Below, piece by piece: positions 1-10,246 of a DNA stretch of 64,000 nt; the first letter of the stretch is position 1; every line of letters starts with the position of its first letter. The notes below the pieces were generated by a model. That model did no database searches, was not told where the DNA came from, and saw only the letters and a list, made by a program, of their open reading frames with translations. The stretch lies in NCBI RefSeq assembly GCF_000775615.1, contig NZ_AVPG01000001.1, positions 248,001 through 312,000 on the forward strand, given 5' to 3'. Origin of the DNA: Pontibacillus litoralis JSM 072002. GTDB lineage: Bacteria; Bacillota; Bacilli; Bacillales; BH030062. A program made the translations under genes and the position numbers.

Positions 1-595
1 GAAAGATGTCTGCCGTTCGCTCGACAATCGCACACAAATCGTCATGATTGTAATATTCCAAGCGACTTAACACACCAAAACGATCGCGCAGTGGTGCTGT
101 TAATAATCCAGCTCTCGTCGTCGCCCCGACAAGTGTAAATGGTGGCAAATCCAAACGAATGGAGCGCGCTTCTGAACCAGATCCAATAACGATATCTAAA
201 CAGAAATCTTCCATTGCAGGATACAGCACCTCTTCTACTGAGCGAGGTAAACGATGGATTTCGTCAATAAACAATACATCCCCAGCCTCTAAAGAAGAAA
301 GAATAGCAGCTAAATCTCCCGCTCTTTCAATTGCAGGACCAGCCGTCGCACGAAAATTCCCACCCATTTCATTTGAAATAATAGCTGCCAATGTCGTTTT
401 ACCTAATCCAGGCGGGCCATATAATAACACGTGATCTAACGGCTCATTTCGCATTCTAGCCGCTTCAATGAATATCTTTAAGTTCTCCTTCGTCTTTGCT
501 TGACCAATATATTGTGCCAATCGCTGCGGTCGAAGGCTCAGTTCTACCGACTCATCTTCCGCTTGAATATCACCACTAACCATACGATTATCCAT
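1..595 (-). CDS. ruvB: Holliday junction branch-migration ATPase RuvB (N-terminal part, cut by window edge)
   Basis: RuvB is the hexameric AAA+ motor that, with RuvA, drives branch migration of Holliday junctions during recombinational repair. About 198 N-terminal codons are present; the rest lies beyond base 1. The reverse strand reads [18 protein letters not shown] and then shows the Walker A loop GPPGLGKTT, the Walker B DEIH and the GATTRAG segment typical of RuvB. The ATG at 595 is preceded by GGAGG at a normal distance. It lies directly downstream of ruvA, 15 bases away, as an operon. Function is certain from the motifs; only the C-terminal DNA-binding domain is unseen. Confidence 0.97.
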   Translation of the reverse strand, partial: MDNRMVSGDIQAEDESVELSLRPQRLAQYIGQAKTKENLKIFIEAARMRNEPLDHVLLYGPPGLGKTTLAAIISNEMGGNFRATAGPAIERAGDLAAILSSLEAGDVLFIDEIHRLPRSVEEVLYPAMEDFCLDIVIGSGSEARSIRLDLPPFTLVGATTRAGLLTAPLRDRFGVLSRLEYYNHDDLCAIVERTADIF

Positions 596-610
596 GTTCC
601 ACCTCCTCTT

Positions 611-1222
611 CTACTTTTGCATCATAAATGCTAACCCTTTACGAACTAATTCATCAATAGAAGTTGTTTCCTCTTTCAATAATTTCGTGCGCACAGATTT
701 CAACTCTCGATCAGAATAGCCTAACGCTTTTAATGCAGCCAATGCTTCCTCCACTTGTTTGTTACAATCAGGAGCAGACTGTTCATAAAACAGAGTACTG
801 TCGTCATTCTCAACAGGCAGCCATTCTAATAACTTCCCTTTTAAGTCTAAAATCATTTGACGGGCTGTTTTTTTCCCTACTCCAGGGAACTTTGTCAAAA
901 ATGCATCGTCTTCCCGCTCAATTGCAGAAACGAAATCACCGACAGAAGTAGAAGCTAAAATAGCTAATGCCCCTTTTGGTCCTATTCCTGTTACATTTAA
1001 CAACTTAGCAAATAATGATCGTTGTTCTGTCGTCTTAAACCCGTAAAGCATTTGTACATCTTCTCGAACGTAATGATAGGTGTGAATTCGAATAGATTGA
1101 TTTATATCCGCTTGAAAGGCAAATGGATTACCACACGCAATATGATACCCTACCCCATTTGCTTCGACAACAATACTATTAGAATCAATGGTAGTTAATA
1201 CCCCTTGAATATACGCAATCAT
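611..1222 (-). CDS. ruvA: Holliday junction DNA helicase subunit RuvA
   Basis: RuvA binds the four-way junction as a tetramer and loads RuvB. The 203-residue product has the usual family length and order: an N-terminal OB fold beginning MIAYIQGVLT, a central pair of helix-hairpin-helix motifs (LLNVTGIGPKGALAIL near residue 75 and FPGVGKKTARQMI near 111), then a flexible linker and a small C-terminal domain of the type that contacts RuvB (EEALAALKALGYSDREL). The ATG has AAGGAG upstream. ruvB follows 15 bases downstream, so the two are surely cotranscribed. Confidence 0.97.
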   Translation of the reverse strand: MIAYIQGVLTTIDSNSIVVEANGVGYHIACGNPFAFQADINQSIRIHTYHYVREDVQMLYGFKTTEQRSLFAKLLNVTGIGPKGALAILASTSVGDFVSAIEREDDAFLTKFPGVGKKTARQMILDLKGKLLEWLPVENDDSTLFYEQSAPDCNKQVEEALAALKALGYSDRELKSVRTKLLKEETTSIDELVRKGLAFMMQK

Positions 1223-1342
1223 TCAACATAACTCCTTCTCTTTCACTGTACTATTCATTTTACCATACTTAACGTCTGTACTCGATAAGGAATCGGACAT
1301 ACGTTCGTATCCATTTCACCTTTATAGAAAAAAAAGATCATG

Positions 1343-1371
1343 TTGACTGACCGGTCATAAATGTTTATGAT
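1343..1371 (+). promoter_or_regulatory. Sigma-A promoter with a perfect 10-bp palindrome in the spacer
   Basis: On the plus strand TTGACT (1343-1348) and TATGAT (1366-1371) are separated by exactly 17 bases, a near-consensus vegetative promoter. The perfect palindrome TGACCGGTCA (1348-1357) overlaps the -35 end and spacer, where a bound repressor would block polymerase. It points at the 29-codon ORF at 1417. Palindromes of this kind are typical TetR-family operators, but which regulator binds is unknown. Confidence 0.65.
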
Positions 1372-1416
1372 AGAGTTAAGGAAAGTCTCAAATGTATAGA
1401 GGTGCTTGTTAATAAC

Positions 1417-1506
1417 ATGAAGACAATTGATCGGATTATTGAATATCTGAAATCATTAGGGGTCAATGCGGAAAAAGTAACGAGACAAGCAAAGAGCTCT
1501 AGATAG
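1417..1506 (+). CDS. Unrecognised 29-residue peptide, plus strand
   Basis: A short ORF reads MKTIDRIIEYLKSLGV, then NAEKVTRQAKSSR and TAG. It is oriented against all neighbouring genes. AGAGGTG lies 12 bases before the ATG, somewhat far but usable. A sigma-A promoter lies at 1343-1371 and a hairpin with a T-rich tail at 1547-1580, so the ORF forms a complete transcription unit between divergent ruvA and convergent bofC. The sequence is basic at the C-terminus and could form an amphipathic helix (IDRIIEYLKSL); there is no signal peptide or membrane segment. I do not recognise a family and assign no function. Confidence 0.5.
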   Translation: MKTIDRIIEYLKSLGVNAEKVTRQAKSSR

Positions 1507-1546
1507 CTCATCAAAGACGATATCTTAAATATATTTATACATAGGA

Positions 1547-1580
1547 AACCCTGGCTTGCAATTTAGCCAGGGTTGTTTTT
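1547..1580 (+). terminator. Hairpin terminator between the small ORF and bofC
   Basis: AACCCTGGCT (1547-1556) pairs with AGCCAGGGTT (1565-1574), a 10-bp stem with an 8-base loop. On the plus strand it is followed by GTTTTT, which makes a factor-independent terminator for the 29-codon ORF. The right arm overlaps the last codons of bofC, so it may also stop bofC transcription, although the minus-strand T tract is poor. Confidence 0.65.
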
Positions 1581-2117
1581 CGTCGTTTCGTACGGTTCAA
1601 ACTGTTTTAAAACACTAAGGTAATGCTCTTTAGAACTTACTTTAATTCCTTGTTGTAACTGTTTTGTATCACGCGCTTCTAATTTATCTGTATTTAAATA
1701 ATAAAACGATTCAATAACCTCATTATTTACAGGAATACCGAGAAATATCGATAACTCCCCATTATTGCTAATGCCGAAATATCCTTCTTTCTTAACTAAA
1801 GGGGATAAAGCATCCACCTCTTTTCGAAACACAACCTTACCTTGCTGTTGATCGATTAGCTGCCAGCCTTCATGAGATGCCCAAAAATCTTCCATCGACC
1901 ACACCTTCTGTTGCTTTCGTTCTTCTTCTATTTGACCATCTACGTATTGACGTTGTAACACCACTTCTACTTCTAACGGTTCTTGTTGCCATACCTTTTT
2001 CGTTGGTTCATCCCGTTCTGATGATGTACTTCCTACAACTAAACTATAACTAGTCCACGTGCTAACGATTATGAAAATAAATAGACTAATCATACTATAG
2101 ACAACTCGATGCTTCAT
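1563..2117 (-). CDS. bofC: BofC, forespore regulator of SpoIVB signalling
   Basis: BofC is a forespore protein exported to the intermembrane space, where it restrains the SpoIVB protease that triggers pro-sigma-K processing. The 184-residue product starts with a hydrophobic export segment (VVYSMISLFIFIIVSTWTSY, residues 5-24). The family-specific region VVLQRQYVDGQIEEER follows, and then the C-terminal BofC domain with EGYFGISNNGELSIFLG. Position next to ruvAB matches B. subtilis. Its targets are also in this window: the SpoIVFA/FB complex near 12 kb lies downstream in the same pathway. Identification rests on family motifs and synteny. Confidence 0.9.
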   Translation of the reverse strand: MKHRVVYSMISLFIFIIVSTWTSYSLVVGSTSSERDEPTKKVWQQEPLEVEVVLQRQYVDGQIEEERKQQKVWSMEDFWASHEGWQLIDQQQGKVVFRKEVDALSPLVKKEGYFGISNNGELSIFLGIPVNNEVIESFYYLNTDKLEARDTKQLQQGIKVSSKEHYLSVLKQFEPYETTKNNPG

Positions 2118-2138
2118 AACGAGACACCCCCATAATGA

Positions 2139-2182
2139 TAAAAAAACTTCTAATTTCAGTTTGTCCAGAAATTAGAAGTTTC
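2139..2182 (-). terminator. Terminator of yebC
   Basis: AACTTCTAATTTC (2145-2157) is inverted at 2168-2180, giving a 13-bp stem with a 10-base loop. Read on the minus strand it ends in a run of seven T residues. It sits just past the yebC stop codon and ahead of bofC, separating the two transcripts. Confidence 0.85.
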
Positions 2183-2187
2183 ATACG

Positions 2188-2910
2188 TTATTTATAATTA
2201 TGGTATACCTCTTGCACATCTTCTAAGTCTTCAAGCATGTCCACTAGCTTCTCTAATTGCTCAGCTTCTTCCTCTTGAAGAGATGTGTACGTTTGTGGAA
2301 TGAATGTAATTTCCGCTTCTTCAAGCGTATAACCACTCTCTTCTAGAGCTGTTCGAACTTCATGAAAGGAATCTGCGGTTGTAAATACTTCAAAGGCATT
2401 CTCGCTTGTTTCCATTTCTTCTGCTCCTGCTTCGATCACTTCAAGCATAAACTCTTCTTCATCAATGGTATGCTCGCTACGGTTTACCGCGATATACCCT
2501 TTTCGGTCAAACATAAATGAAACACAGCCATTTTCGCCAAGGTTGCCGTTATTTTTATTAAAGGCATGACGTACTTCTGATGCTGTACGGTTACGATTAT
2601 CTGTTAACACTTCTACCATAACAGCAACCCCATTTGGACCATATCCTTCATACATCATTTCCTCGTAATTAGCACCATCCATGTTACCTGTTGCTTTATT
2701 AATCGCACGTTCTATATTGTCATTCGGTACGTTATTAGCTTTTGCTTTATCAATTGCTAGACGAAGCGCTGCATTCGTGTCCGGATCACCACCGCCTTCT
2801 TTCGCCGCGATGTACAAATCTTTCGCTAGCTTCATGAAAATCTTTCCACGCTTCTTATCTTGTGCACCTTTGCGATGCTTAATATTGGCCCATTTAGAAT
2901 GTCCTGCCAT
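2188..2910 (-). CDS. yebC: YebC/PmpR family protein (translation or transcription factor)
   Basis: This is a TACO1/YebC-family protein of 240 residues. Members have been described as DNA-binding regulators, and more recently as ribosome-associated factors that help translate proline-rich stretches, so the role is not settled. The family signature [23 protein letters not shown] is at the N-terminus, with conserved [14 protein letters not shown] and [10 protein letters not shown] further on. The open frame extends six codons further, but the ATG at 2910, preceded by GAGGGGTG, gives the canonical N-terminus. It corresponds to yrbC of B. subtilis beside coxA and safA. Confidence 0.95.
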   Translation of the reverse strand: MAGHSKWANIKHRKGAQDKKRGKIFMKLAKDLYIAAKEGGGDPDTNAALRLAIDKAKANNVPNDNIERAINKATGNMDGANYEEMMYEGYGPNGVAVMVEVLTDNRNRTASEVRHAFNKNNGNLGENGCVSFMFDRKGYIAVNRSEHTIDEEEFMLEVIEAGAEEMETSENAFEVFTTADSFHEVRTALEESGYTLEEAEITFIPQTYTSLQEEEAEQLEKLVDMLEDLEDVQEVYHNYK

Positions 2911-3020
2911 TGGGCACACCCCTCTCACTTAATCCATATATCAAAATTCTTATATAATATATCATACTTTATGGAATGCTAAAAGTACGTAACAATTGCT
3001 ATAACATGTTCAAGTCATAT

Positions 3021-3052
3021 AAAAAAAGGAGCTACACACTCGCTCCTTTTTT
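3021..3052 (-). terminator. Terminator of coxA
   Basis: AAAAAGGAGC (3023-3032) pairs with GCTCCTTTTT (3042-3051). On the minus strand it is followed by further T residues. It overlaps the coxA stop codon and separates coxA from yebC. Confidence 0.85.
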
Positions 3053-3620
3053 ACCTGTAGGGATTACGAAATTGATCGACTCCCCCTGGCATTTCGTCAG
3101 CTTGATTGATTCTACCTTTTAAATCTTTCATTCGATCCCAATACACTTCGTCTGTATATACAACAATTTCTTTATCATAAGCTTCAGGCATTTGTGCTAC
3201 AACTTGGCGCACTTTTTCAGCTACATTCACGCGAGTAGATGTCGTTCGTCCTGGTTCAGCTACCGCTACCATTACTTTATCGTGTGTTACGACTACTTGT
3301 GCCATTTTAACGTAGCGAGACTGGGTTAGTCGTTTAGAAATGTTCCGTGATTGGATATCATATTTTTTGTTATTCGTTGACATCGCATTTGGGTCTGATA
3401 ACCGGGTTTGCTTCGTAGGATCGGCAGCGTGTTCCTTTTCCCGTCTAAACGGAATATTGCCATCGTCTTTACTTTGCTCTACATATTTCTCTTGTTCATT
3501 CAGGTCATAGGACAATGGCTCAGGTTGCAAGTCTGATTCAACGTAATCTTCTGTTGCCATGCAGCCTGCAAGTAGCATAATGAACAAAACTTGCGCACCC
3601 ACTAAGTGAATTACCTTCAA
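3051..3620 (-). CDS. coxA: YhcN/YlaJ-family sporulation lipoprotein, CoxA-like
   Basis: A 189-residue lipoprotein: hydrophobic signal (VIHLVGAQVLFIMLLAGC) with the lipobox LLAGC cleaved before Cys20. A poorly conserved charged linker follows, then the YhcN/YlaJ domain (YVKMAQVVVTHDKVMVAVAEPG and VRQVVAQMPEAYDKEIVVYTD). Relatives sit on the forespore or spore inner membrane. In B. subtilis the copy next to safA is coxA, a cortex-associated spore protein, and the location here supports the same name. Other YhcN/YlaJ paralogues exist, so orthology is inferred mainly from synteny. The intervening nadE is not part of the B. subtilis arrangement. Confidence 0.8.
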   Translation of the reverse strand: MKVIHLVGAQVLFIMLLAGCMATEDYVESDLQPEPLSYDLNEQEKYVEQSKDDGNIPFRREKEHAADPTKQTRLSDPNAMSTNNKKYDIQSRNISKRLTQSRYVKMAQVVVTHDKVMVAVAEPGRTTSTRVNVAEKVRQVVAQMPEAYDKEIVVYTDEVYWDRMKDLKGRINQADEMPGGVDQFRNPYR

Positions 3621-3695
3621 TAAGAAAACCTCCCTTCCATGTTAGCATGGATTAGAGAGGCTTATATTAATCAAGTTACTTATAGGAAATCGTGG

Positions 3696-4436
3696 TTACC
3701 TTTTAGGAGGTGCAGCAGCTAAGTTACGCTTGTGTTCTGTTCTGTTATGAAGCTTCTCAATAATCGCCTTATCTTCGTCTGCTACTGGTTCACCTTTAAG
3801 GTATTGGTCAATCGTGTCATACGTAACTCCCATTTCTTGTTCATCTGTTTGCCCTTCCCAAAGGCCTGCGCTTGGAGCTTTCGTTATTATATTTTCTGGA
3901 ACACCTAATGCTCGAGCAAGGTCACGAACTTCCCCTTTTGTAAAGTGAATAAGAGGAACAAGATCCACACCACCATCGCCATACTTTGTAAAATAGCCTG
4001 TATGCCACTCGGCTGCATTATCTGTTCCAACAACTAAGTATTGATGATTGGTAGCTACTGTATACAATGTACTCATGCGCAGTCGAGCACGTAAATTAGC
4101 ATCCGCTAGTCGTTCCTGCTTCTCATTATAAGTCCCTTGTTCTTCTAGTTGTTGCTTTACTGAATGATAAATAGCATGATGCGCTTCTGTTAAGTTTATT
4201 GTCACGCTTTCAATTCCACAGCTTTCCACTACTTGTTCTGCAGCTGCTTGATCAGAAACGTTGCTTTTACAAGGTAAAATGACGCCTAATGAATGGTCAG
4301 GGAACGCACGCTTAATTAAGTGAGCCACAACGGCGGAATCAATACCACCACTAATACCCACTACTAACCCATTTAAACCAGCGCCTTTCACTTGTTGTTG
4401 TAACCAATCGACTAATTCGTTAATTGTTTGTTGCAT
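3696..4436 (-). CDS. nadE: Ammonia-dependent NAD+ synthetase
   Basis: NadE makes NAD+ from nicotinate adenine dinucleotide, ATP and ammonia. The 246-residue product has the N-type ATP pyrophosphatase P-loop SGGIDS at residues 29-34, and the conserved blocks RLRMSTLY, VVGTDNAAEWHTGYFTKYGDGG and PLIHFTKGEVRDLA. There is no glutaminase domain. It is shorter than the roughly 270-residue B. subtilis NadE, resembling the compact form found in many anaerobes and thermophiles. It lies between safA and coxA, which are adjacent in B. subtilis, so it is either an insertion here or the ancestral site for this lineage. Confidence 0.95.
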   Translation of the reverse strand: MQQTINELVDWLQQQVKGAGLNGLVVGISGGIDSAVVAHLIKRAFPDHSLGVILPCKSNVSDQAAAEQVVESCGIESVTINLTEAHHAIYHSVKQQLEEQGTYNEKQERLADANLRARLRMSTLYTVATNHQYLVVGTDNAAEWHTGYFTKYGDGGVDLVPLIHFTKGEVRDLARALGVPENIITKAPSAGLWEGQTDEQEMGVTYDTIDQYLKGEPVADEDKAIIEKLHNRTEHKRNLAAAPPKR

Positions 4437-4540
4437 GTTGTTATCCCCTTTTCTATCAGAACGTTAAATGTCTTTGCAACCTATGTTAGCATATTGTTAG
4501 TAGGAAGCCAATCAGCTGAAGGGTTCCTACTATCACAGAC

Positions 4541-4588
4541 AAAAAAAGGAATGTCAACAGGTGCAGCACCGTATGACACTCCTTTTTC
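4541..4588 (-). terminator. Terminator of safA
   Basis: AAAAAGGAATGTCA (from 4543) pairs, with one mismatch, with the segment ending near 4588 (TGACACTCCTTTTT). A T run follows on the minus strand. It lies 16 bases beyond the safA stop, ahead of nadE. Confidence 0.75.
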
Positions 4589-4603
4589 TTATGATTTATC
4601 GCA

Positions 4604-5647
4604 TTATTCCTCGTCATCGAACGGCGGCATTTGAAACGGCCGATAAGGGTTATTCCCGCTTGGACCCATCATGTACTCCCCATTCATAGGCATCATGTTC
4701 GGCGGTTGCCCTTGAACCATTCCATTCATAGGTACAGGGGATTGCATTCCATATGGCATCGGCTGTGGCTGATAAGATTGTGGTGGCATCATTTGCATAT
4801 TAGGATCAGCATATGGCATGCCATAATTACCATACATCATCGGTTGCGCTTGCATGTATTGATCACTACATCCACAATCAGCATTATTTCCATTTGGCAT
4901 AAAAGGCATTTCCATATCATCGTCTAAATCATCTTCCATTTGATTGACTTGCCCCTGAACCATTGGATCGTGCGGCATTGGAGTTGCATAATCATAACAA
5001 TGCATATAAGAGCCCATATGATGTGGCATCGGCATACACGGTTGCGGTGGTGGGCAAGGGTGTGGTACACACGGCATGCAATGCGGCATTACTGGATAAT
5101 AATAAGCAGGTTGCTGGTATGCAGGATAATATATTGGTTGTTGGATTGGCTCTTGCTTCTCTTCTTCTTTAGGTTCAGGCTTTTCCTTTGGTTTTGTTTC
5201 CGGTTGAGGAGCAGGATATGCAGGCATTTGCGGAATGTTTACAGTTGTATAATAATTATCCATTTGTTGTTCCATTGTTGGAAATTGCATTTGAATTGGC
5301 ATTTGGATTGGCTGCTGTTGTAAAGGCTGGATTGGTGGCATCACTGGCTGTTCCTTCGGCTTAGGCATTTCTTTTTTTGGTAATTCTTTCGGTTTCTTTT
5401 CTTCTTTAATAACTGGAAGCGGTTTTGGAGATTCATCTTTATAAGGATGTTCAGATAGGTTTGGCTGGATTGGCTGTTCTTTCTTAACTGGCTTGGAATC
5501 AGAAGGCACTTTTATCTTCATTCCAGGCATAATCATATCGGGGTTGCTTAATTGTGTATTCATACCCTTTAATTCTTCAAAGTTAACCCCGTATTTCTGG
5601 GCGATTTTCCACAATGTATCTCCTTTTTGAACAACATGAATTTTCAC
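4604..5647 (-). CDS. safA: Spore coat morphogenetic protein SafA
   Basis: SafA directs inner spore-coat assembly and is recruited to the cortex-coat interface by SpoVID, which is also in this window at 27-28 kb. The 347-residue product has an N-terminal LysM peptidoglycan-binding domain (residues 2-48, VVQKGDTLWKIAQKYGVNFEEL) and then a Lys/Pro/Glu-rich stretch. The long C-terminal region is dominated by Pro, Met, Gln and Tyr with scattered Cys pairs, typical of coat proteins. The start is GTG at 5647 with GGGAG upstream. B. subtilis SafA also yields a short form from an internal Met; several internal Met codons could serve here. Confidence 0.92.
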   Translation of the reverse strand: MKIHVVQKGDTLWKIAQKYGVNFEELKGMNTQLSNPDMIMPGMKIKVPSDSKPVKKEQPIQPNLSEHPYKDESPKPLPVIKEEKKPKELPKKEMPKPKEQPVMPPIQPLQQQPIQMPIQMQFPTMEQQMDNYYTTVNIPQMPAYPAPQPETKPKEKPEPKEEEKQEPIQQPIYYPAYQQPAYYYPVMPHCMPCVPHPCPPPQPCMPMPHHMGSYMHCYDYATPMPHDPMVQGQVNQMEDDLDDDMEMPFMPNGNNADCGCSDQYMQAQPMMYGNYGMPYADPNMQMMPPQSYQPQPMPYGMQSPVPMNGMVQGQPPNMMPMNGEYMMGPSGNNPYRPFQMPPFDDEE

Positions 5648-5712
5648 AACGAATACTCCCTTCTTTCTGTTATTTCATTAACGAGCTTGTAAATAACAGT
5701 TCTACTCCATAC

Positions 5713-5741
5713 AACATATGCAGCAACCTCTTAAAGATTGA
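5713..5741 (-). promoter_or_regulatory. Sigma-E-like promoter of safA
   Basis: On the minus strand TCAATCT (5735-5741) is followed after 14 bases by CATATGTT (5713-5720). This resembles the mother-cell sigma-E pattern of a -35 near TCATATT, a 14-15 base spacer and a -10 near CATACAAT. It lies about 65 bases before the safA start, and B. subtilis safA is a mother-cell gene. The match is partial. Confidence 0.4.
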
Positions 5742-5762
5742 TGAAAAAGCCTAAAAAAACGA

Positions 5763-5809
5763 AAAAAGCGCAGTACTTCCCTTAAGAAAGGTGAAGATAG
5801 TGCGCTTTA
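5763..5809 (-). terminator. Terminator of the pheB-pheA transcript
   Basis: A long imperfect stem pairs AAAAGCGCAGTACTTC (5763-5779 region) with GAAGATAGTGCGCTTT (5793-5808). On the minus strand it is followed by TTTTTTCG. It begins a few bases after the pheA stop. Confidence 0.75.
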
Positions 5810-5820
5810 ATTAGGAACCG

Positions 5821-6702
5821 TTATTTTTTAGTTGATGATGCGCTAGTTGGAGCAACAATCGGAAAACAAGGGTACGTACCGAGTATTTTTGTTTGACAGC
5901 CTAAAGCTGCTAATTCAGCTTGCACCGCTGGAAATAAAATATCATCATATGGCTGTTCAACATCAATAATGAAGTAATAATTACCTAGTCCCGTTTTCAT
6001 TGGACGTGACTCTATTTTAGAAAGGTTCATTTTCCGCCAAGCGAATGCAGATAACACTTGATGCAGTGCACCTGAATAGTCACTAGGCAATGTGACCATA
6101 AGCGTTGTTTTATGATGTGTAGCCATCAAATCACGCAGCTTAATCGGCTTCGGTTGTTTTTGTACAACAGCAAATCGTGTATGGTTGTTATCATAATCAT
6201 GAATGTTGTACCTTATGATGTGTAAGCCGTATTCTCTAGCCGCCAGCACATTGCCAATCGCTGCATGGTTACCTTGTGCTTGCGCTATCTTAGCAGCAGC
6301 TTCTCCTGTAGAAGACGTATACTCCACTTCTGCTTCATGTATTTGCTCATGAATAAAATGATGGCACTGAGCAATCGCATGGGAATGGGAATATATTTGA
6401 TCAATACTTGTAATATCACCGGTGAAATCTTTATGAACAAGTAAGTGCTGTTCAATCGGCATGACAGCTTCCGCAATAATGGAAACATCCACTTGATGAA
6501 TAAGATAATCAATGGTTAAATGAACGGTTCCTTCAATTGCATTTTCAAGTGGAACAACAGCTACATCGACTTCTCCATGATCAACCGCATCTAAACAAGC
6601 CGGAATCGTTCTATAGCTAATTGTATCCCCCTGTTCAAATAAGGCATCTACCGCTACATTCGTAAATGTTCCTTTAGGTCCTAAATAAGCTACAGCTGTC
6701 AA
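5821..6702 (-). CDS. pheA: Prephenate dehydratase
   Basis: PheA converts prephenate to phenylpyruvate in phenylalanine synthesis. The 293-residue protein has the catalytic prephenate dehydratase domain at residues 3-185 (LGPKGTFTNVA at the start, NHTRFAVV near 174). A C-terminal ACT domain follows, with the phenylalanine-sensing motif SKIESRP. No chorismate mutase domain is fused. The start codon is TTG at 6702, preceded by AGGGGGA. pheB ends 17 bases upstream, and pheA closes a pheB-pheA unit behind obg and spo0B as in B. subtilis. Confidence 0.96.
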   Translation of the reverse strand: MTAVAYLGPKGTFTNVAVDALFEQGDTISYRTIPACLDAVDHGEVDVAVVPLENAIEGTVHLTIDYLIHQVDVSIIAEAVMPIEQHLLVHKDFTGDITSIDQIYSHSHAIAQCHHFIHEQIHEAEVEYTSSTGEAAAKIAQAQGNHAAIGNVLAAREYGLHIIRYNIHDYDNNHTRFAVVQKQPKPIKLRDLMATHHKTTLMVTLPSDYSGALHQVLSAFAWRKMNLSKIESRPMKTGLGNYYFIIDVEQPYDDILFPAVQAELAALGCQTKILGTYPCFPIVAPTSASSTKK

Positions 6703-6719
6703 TGATTGTTCCCCCTCTT

Positions 6720-7169
6720 CTATGCTCCACTACTCAAAATTTCTACTTTATCGACGAATTCAAGTCGCTTAAAATCCGCTATCATATCTTCTACTGAACA
6801 CATCATCCCTGCCGTATTTAAAGATAATGTAACGTTTGCTTTACCTTGTAACGGGATGGTTTGGTGAATCGTTAATATGTTACAACCAGCTTTAGCTACC
6901 ATTGCAAGCAAGTGCGACAACGTTCCTGATCGGTCTTCTAAATGGAAGAACAATGTAATAATACGTTCTTTCACCATAGCCTGAAATGGAAAAACGGTGT
7001 CCCTATATTTGTAAAAGGCACTTCGACTTAGGTCTACCTTTTTCACTGCTTCGTGAACAGAACCTACCTTCCCACGTTCAAGCAATTCTTTCGCTTCCAT
7101 CGTCTTTTGCATCGATTCTGGTAACACATCACTTCTCACTAAATAAAATTGTTCTTTTTTCTGAGCCAT
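6720..7169 (-). CDS. pheB: ACT-domain protein PheB
   Basis: A 149-residue protein: an N-terminal part that looks like a small helix-turn-helix ([28 protein letters not shown]), followed by an ACT domain ([38 protein letters not shown]). B. subtilis has the same gene, pheB, between obg and pheA. ACT domains bind amino acids, so a regulatory role in phenylalanine metabolism is usually suggested, but the biochemical function is not established. The domain order is clear from sequence. Confidence 0.92.
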   Translation of the reverse strand: MAQKKEQFYLVRSDVLPESMQKTMEAKELLERGKVGSVHEAVKKVDLSRSAFYKYRDTVFPFQAMVKERIITLFFHLEDRSGTLSHLLAMVAKAGCNILTIHQTIPLQGKANVTLSLNTAGMMCSVEDMIADFKRLEFVDKVEILSSGA

Positions 7170-7194
7170 GACACATTCCCCTTAAATGAATAGT

Positions 7195-9010
<1,816 letters not shown>

Positions 9011-9113
9011 AGGTTTATATCCCCTTTTACGATAATAGTAAAAGTATAGCAAACTTACACACAACCGGAAAGAACGAAAATAACGAGAAGTATGTTAAAT
9101 AGAGAAATAAAGC

Positions 9114-9148
9114 ATAAAAAAACTCTAACCCGTAGGCTAGAGTTTTTT
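9114..9148 (-). terminator. Terminator of the rplU-prp-rpmA operon
   Basis: AAAAACTCTA and its complement, TAGAGTTTTT, flank a short G/C-containing loop (9116-9147). On the minus strand it ends in seven T residues. It lies directly after the rpmA stop. Confidence 0.9.
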
Positions 9149-9150
9149 CA

Positions 9151-9788
<638 letters not shown>

Positions 9789-9802
9789 CTTCCGTACCTT
9801 AC

Positions 9803-10111
9803 TTACGCGTTGATTTTTTCAACAGTAAGTTTTGTGTATGGCTGACGATGACCTTGTTTACGTTTGTAGTTCTTTTTAGGCTTGTATTTGAAAACAGTAA
9901 CTTTCTTTTGACGACCTTGTTTTTCCACTTTAGCCGTAACAGAAGCACCTTCTACGTAAGGAGCGCCTACTTTTGTTTCGTCGCCACCTACTACAAGTAC
10001 TTTGTCGAATGTTACATTTTCACCATCTGTAGCATTTACTTTCTCAATGAAGATTGTTTGACCTTCTTCTACTTTTACTTGTTTGCCACCAGTTTCGATA
10101 ATTGCGTACAT
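9803..10111 (-). CDS. rplU: 50S ribosomal protein L21
   Basis: L21 binds 23S rRNA in the large subunit. The 102-residue protein begins [18 protein letters not shown] and has the C-terminal signature [21 protein letters not shown], both diagnostic. It is the first gene of rplU-prp-rpmA. A structured leader and a sigma-A promoter precede it. Confidence 0.98.
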   Translation of the reverse strand: MYAIIETGGKQVKVEEGQTIFIEKVNATDGENVTFDKVLVVGGDETKVGAPYVEGASVTAKVEKQGRQKKVTVFKYKPKKNYKRKQGHRQPYTKLTVEKINA

Positions 10112-10124
10112 ACTTGCACCTCCT

Positions 10125-10215
10125 TATTAACTCAGACTCGCCATGCAGGTGCCCTAAAGGCTTGAAAACCTGTTTTGAGCGGTTGTAGCATCGGGTGCTA
10201 CTCAACATAACGTAT
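10125..10215 (-). ncRNA. L21-type ribosomal protein leader RNA
   Basis: The minus-strand leader of rplU contains GTAGCACCCGATGCTAC and CGCTCAAAACAGGTTTTCAAGCC. A later ACCTGC can pair with GCAGGT-like sequence around the first hairpin. This arrangement matches the L21 leader, a conserved autoregulatory structure found ahead of rplU in Firmicutes. I recognise the layout and position; the fold was not computed. Confidence 0.65.
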
Positions 10216-10217
10216 TG

Positions 10218-10246
10218 ATGTTATCATGTTTAAAACACCCTGTCAA
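10218..10246 (-). promoter_or_regulatory. Sigma-A promoter for rplU-prp-rpmA
   Basis: On the minus strand TTGACA (10241-10246) and TAACAT (10218-10223) are separated by 17 bases. The promoter overlaps the last codons of rng, so the ribosomal operon can be transcribed independently of it. Confidence 0.75.

Noticed and set aside
4940-5323. 127-codon plus-strand frame rich in Trp, His and Arg
   Set aside because: It is the exact antisense of the Pro/Met/Gln-rich part of safA. Its odd composition is a reflection of that, and there is no ribosome-binding site.
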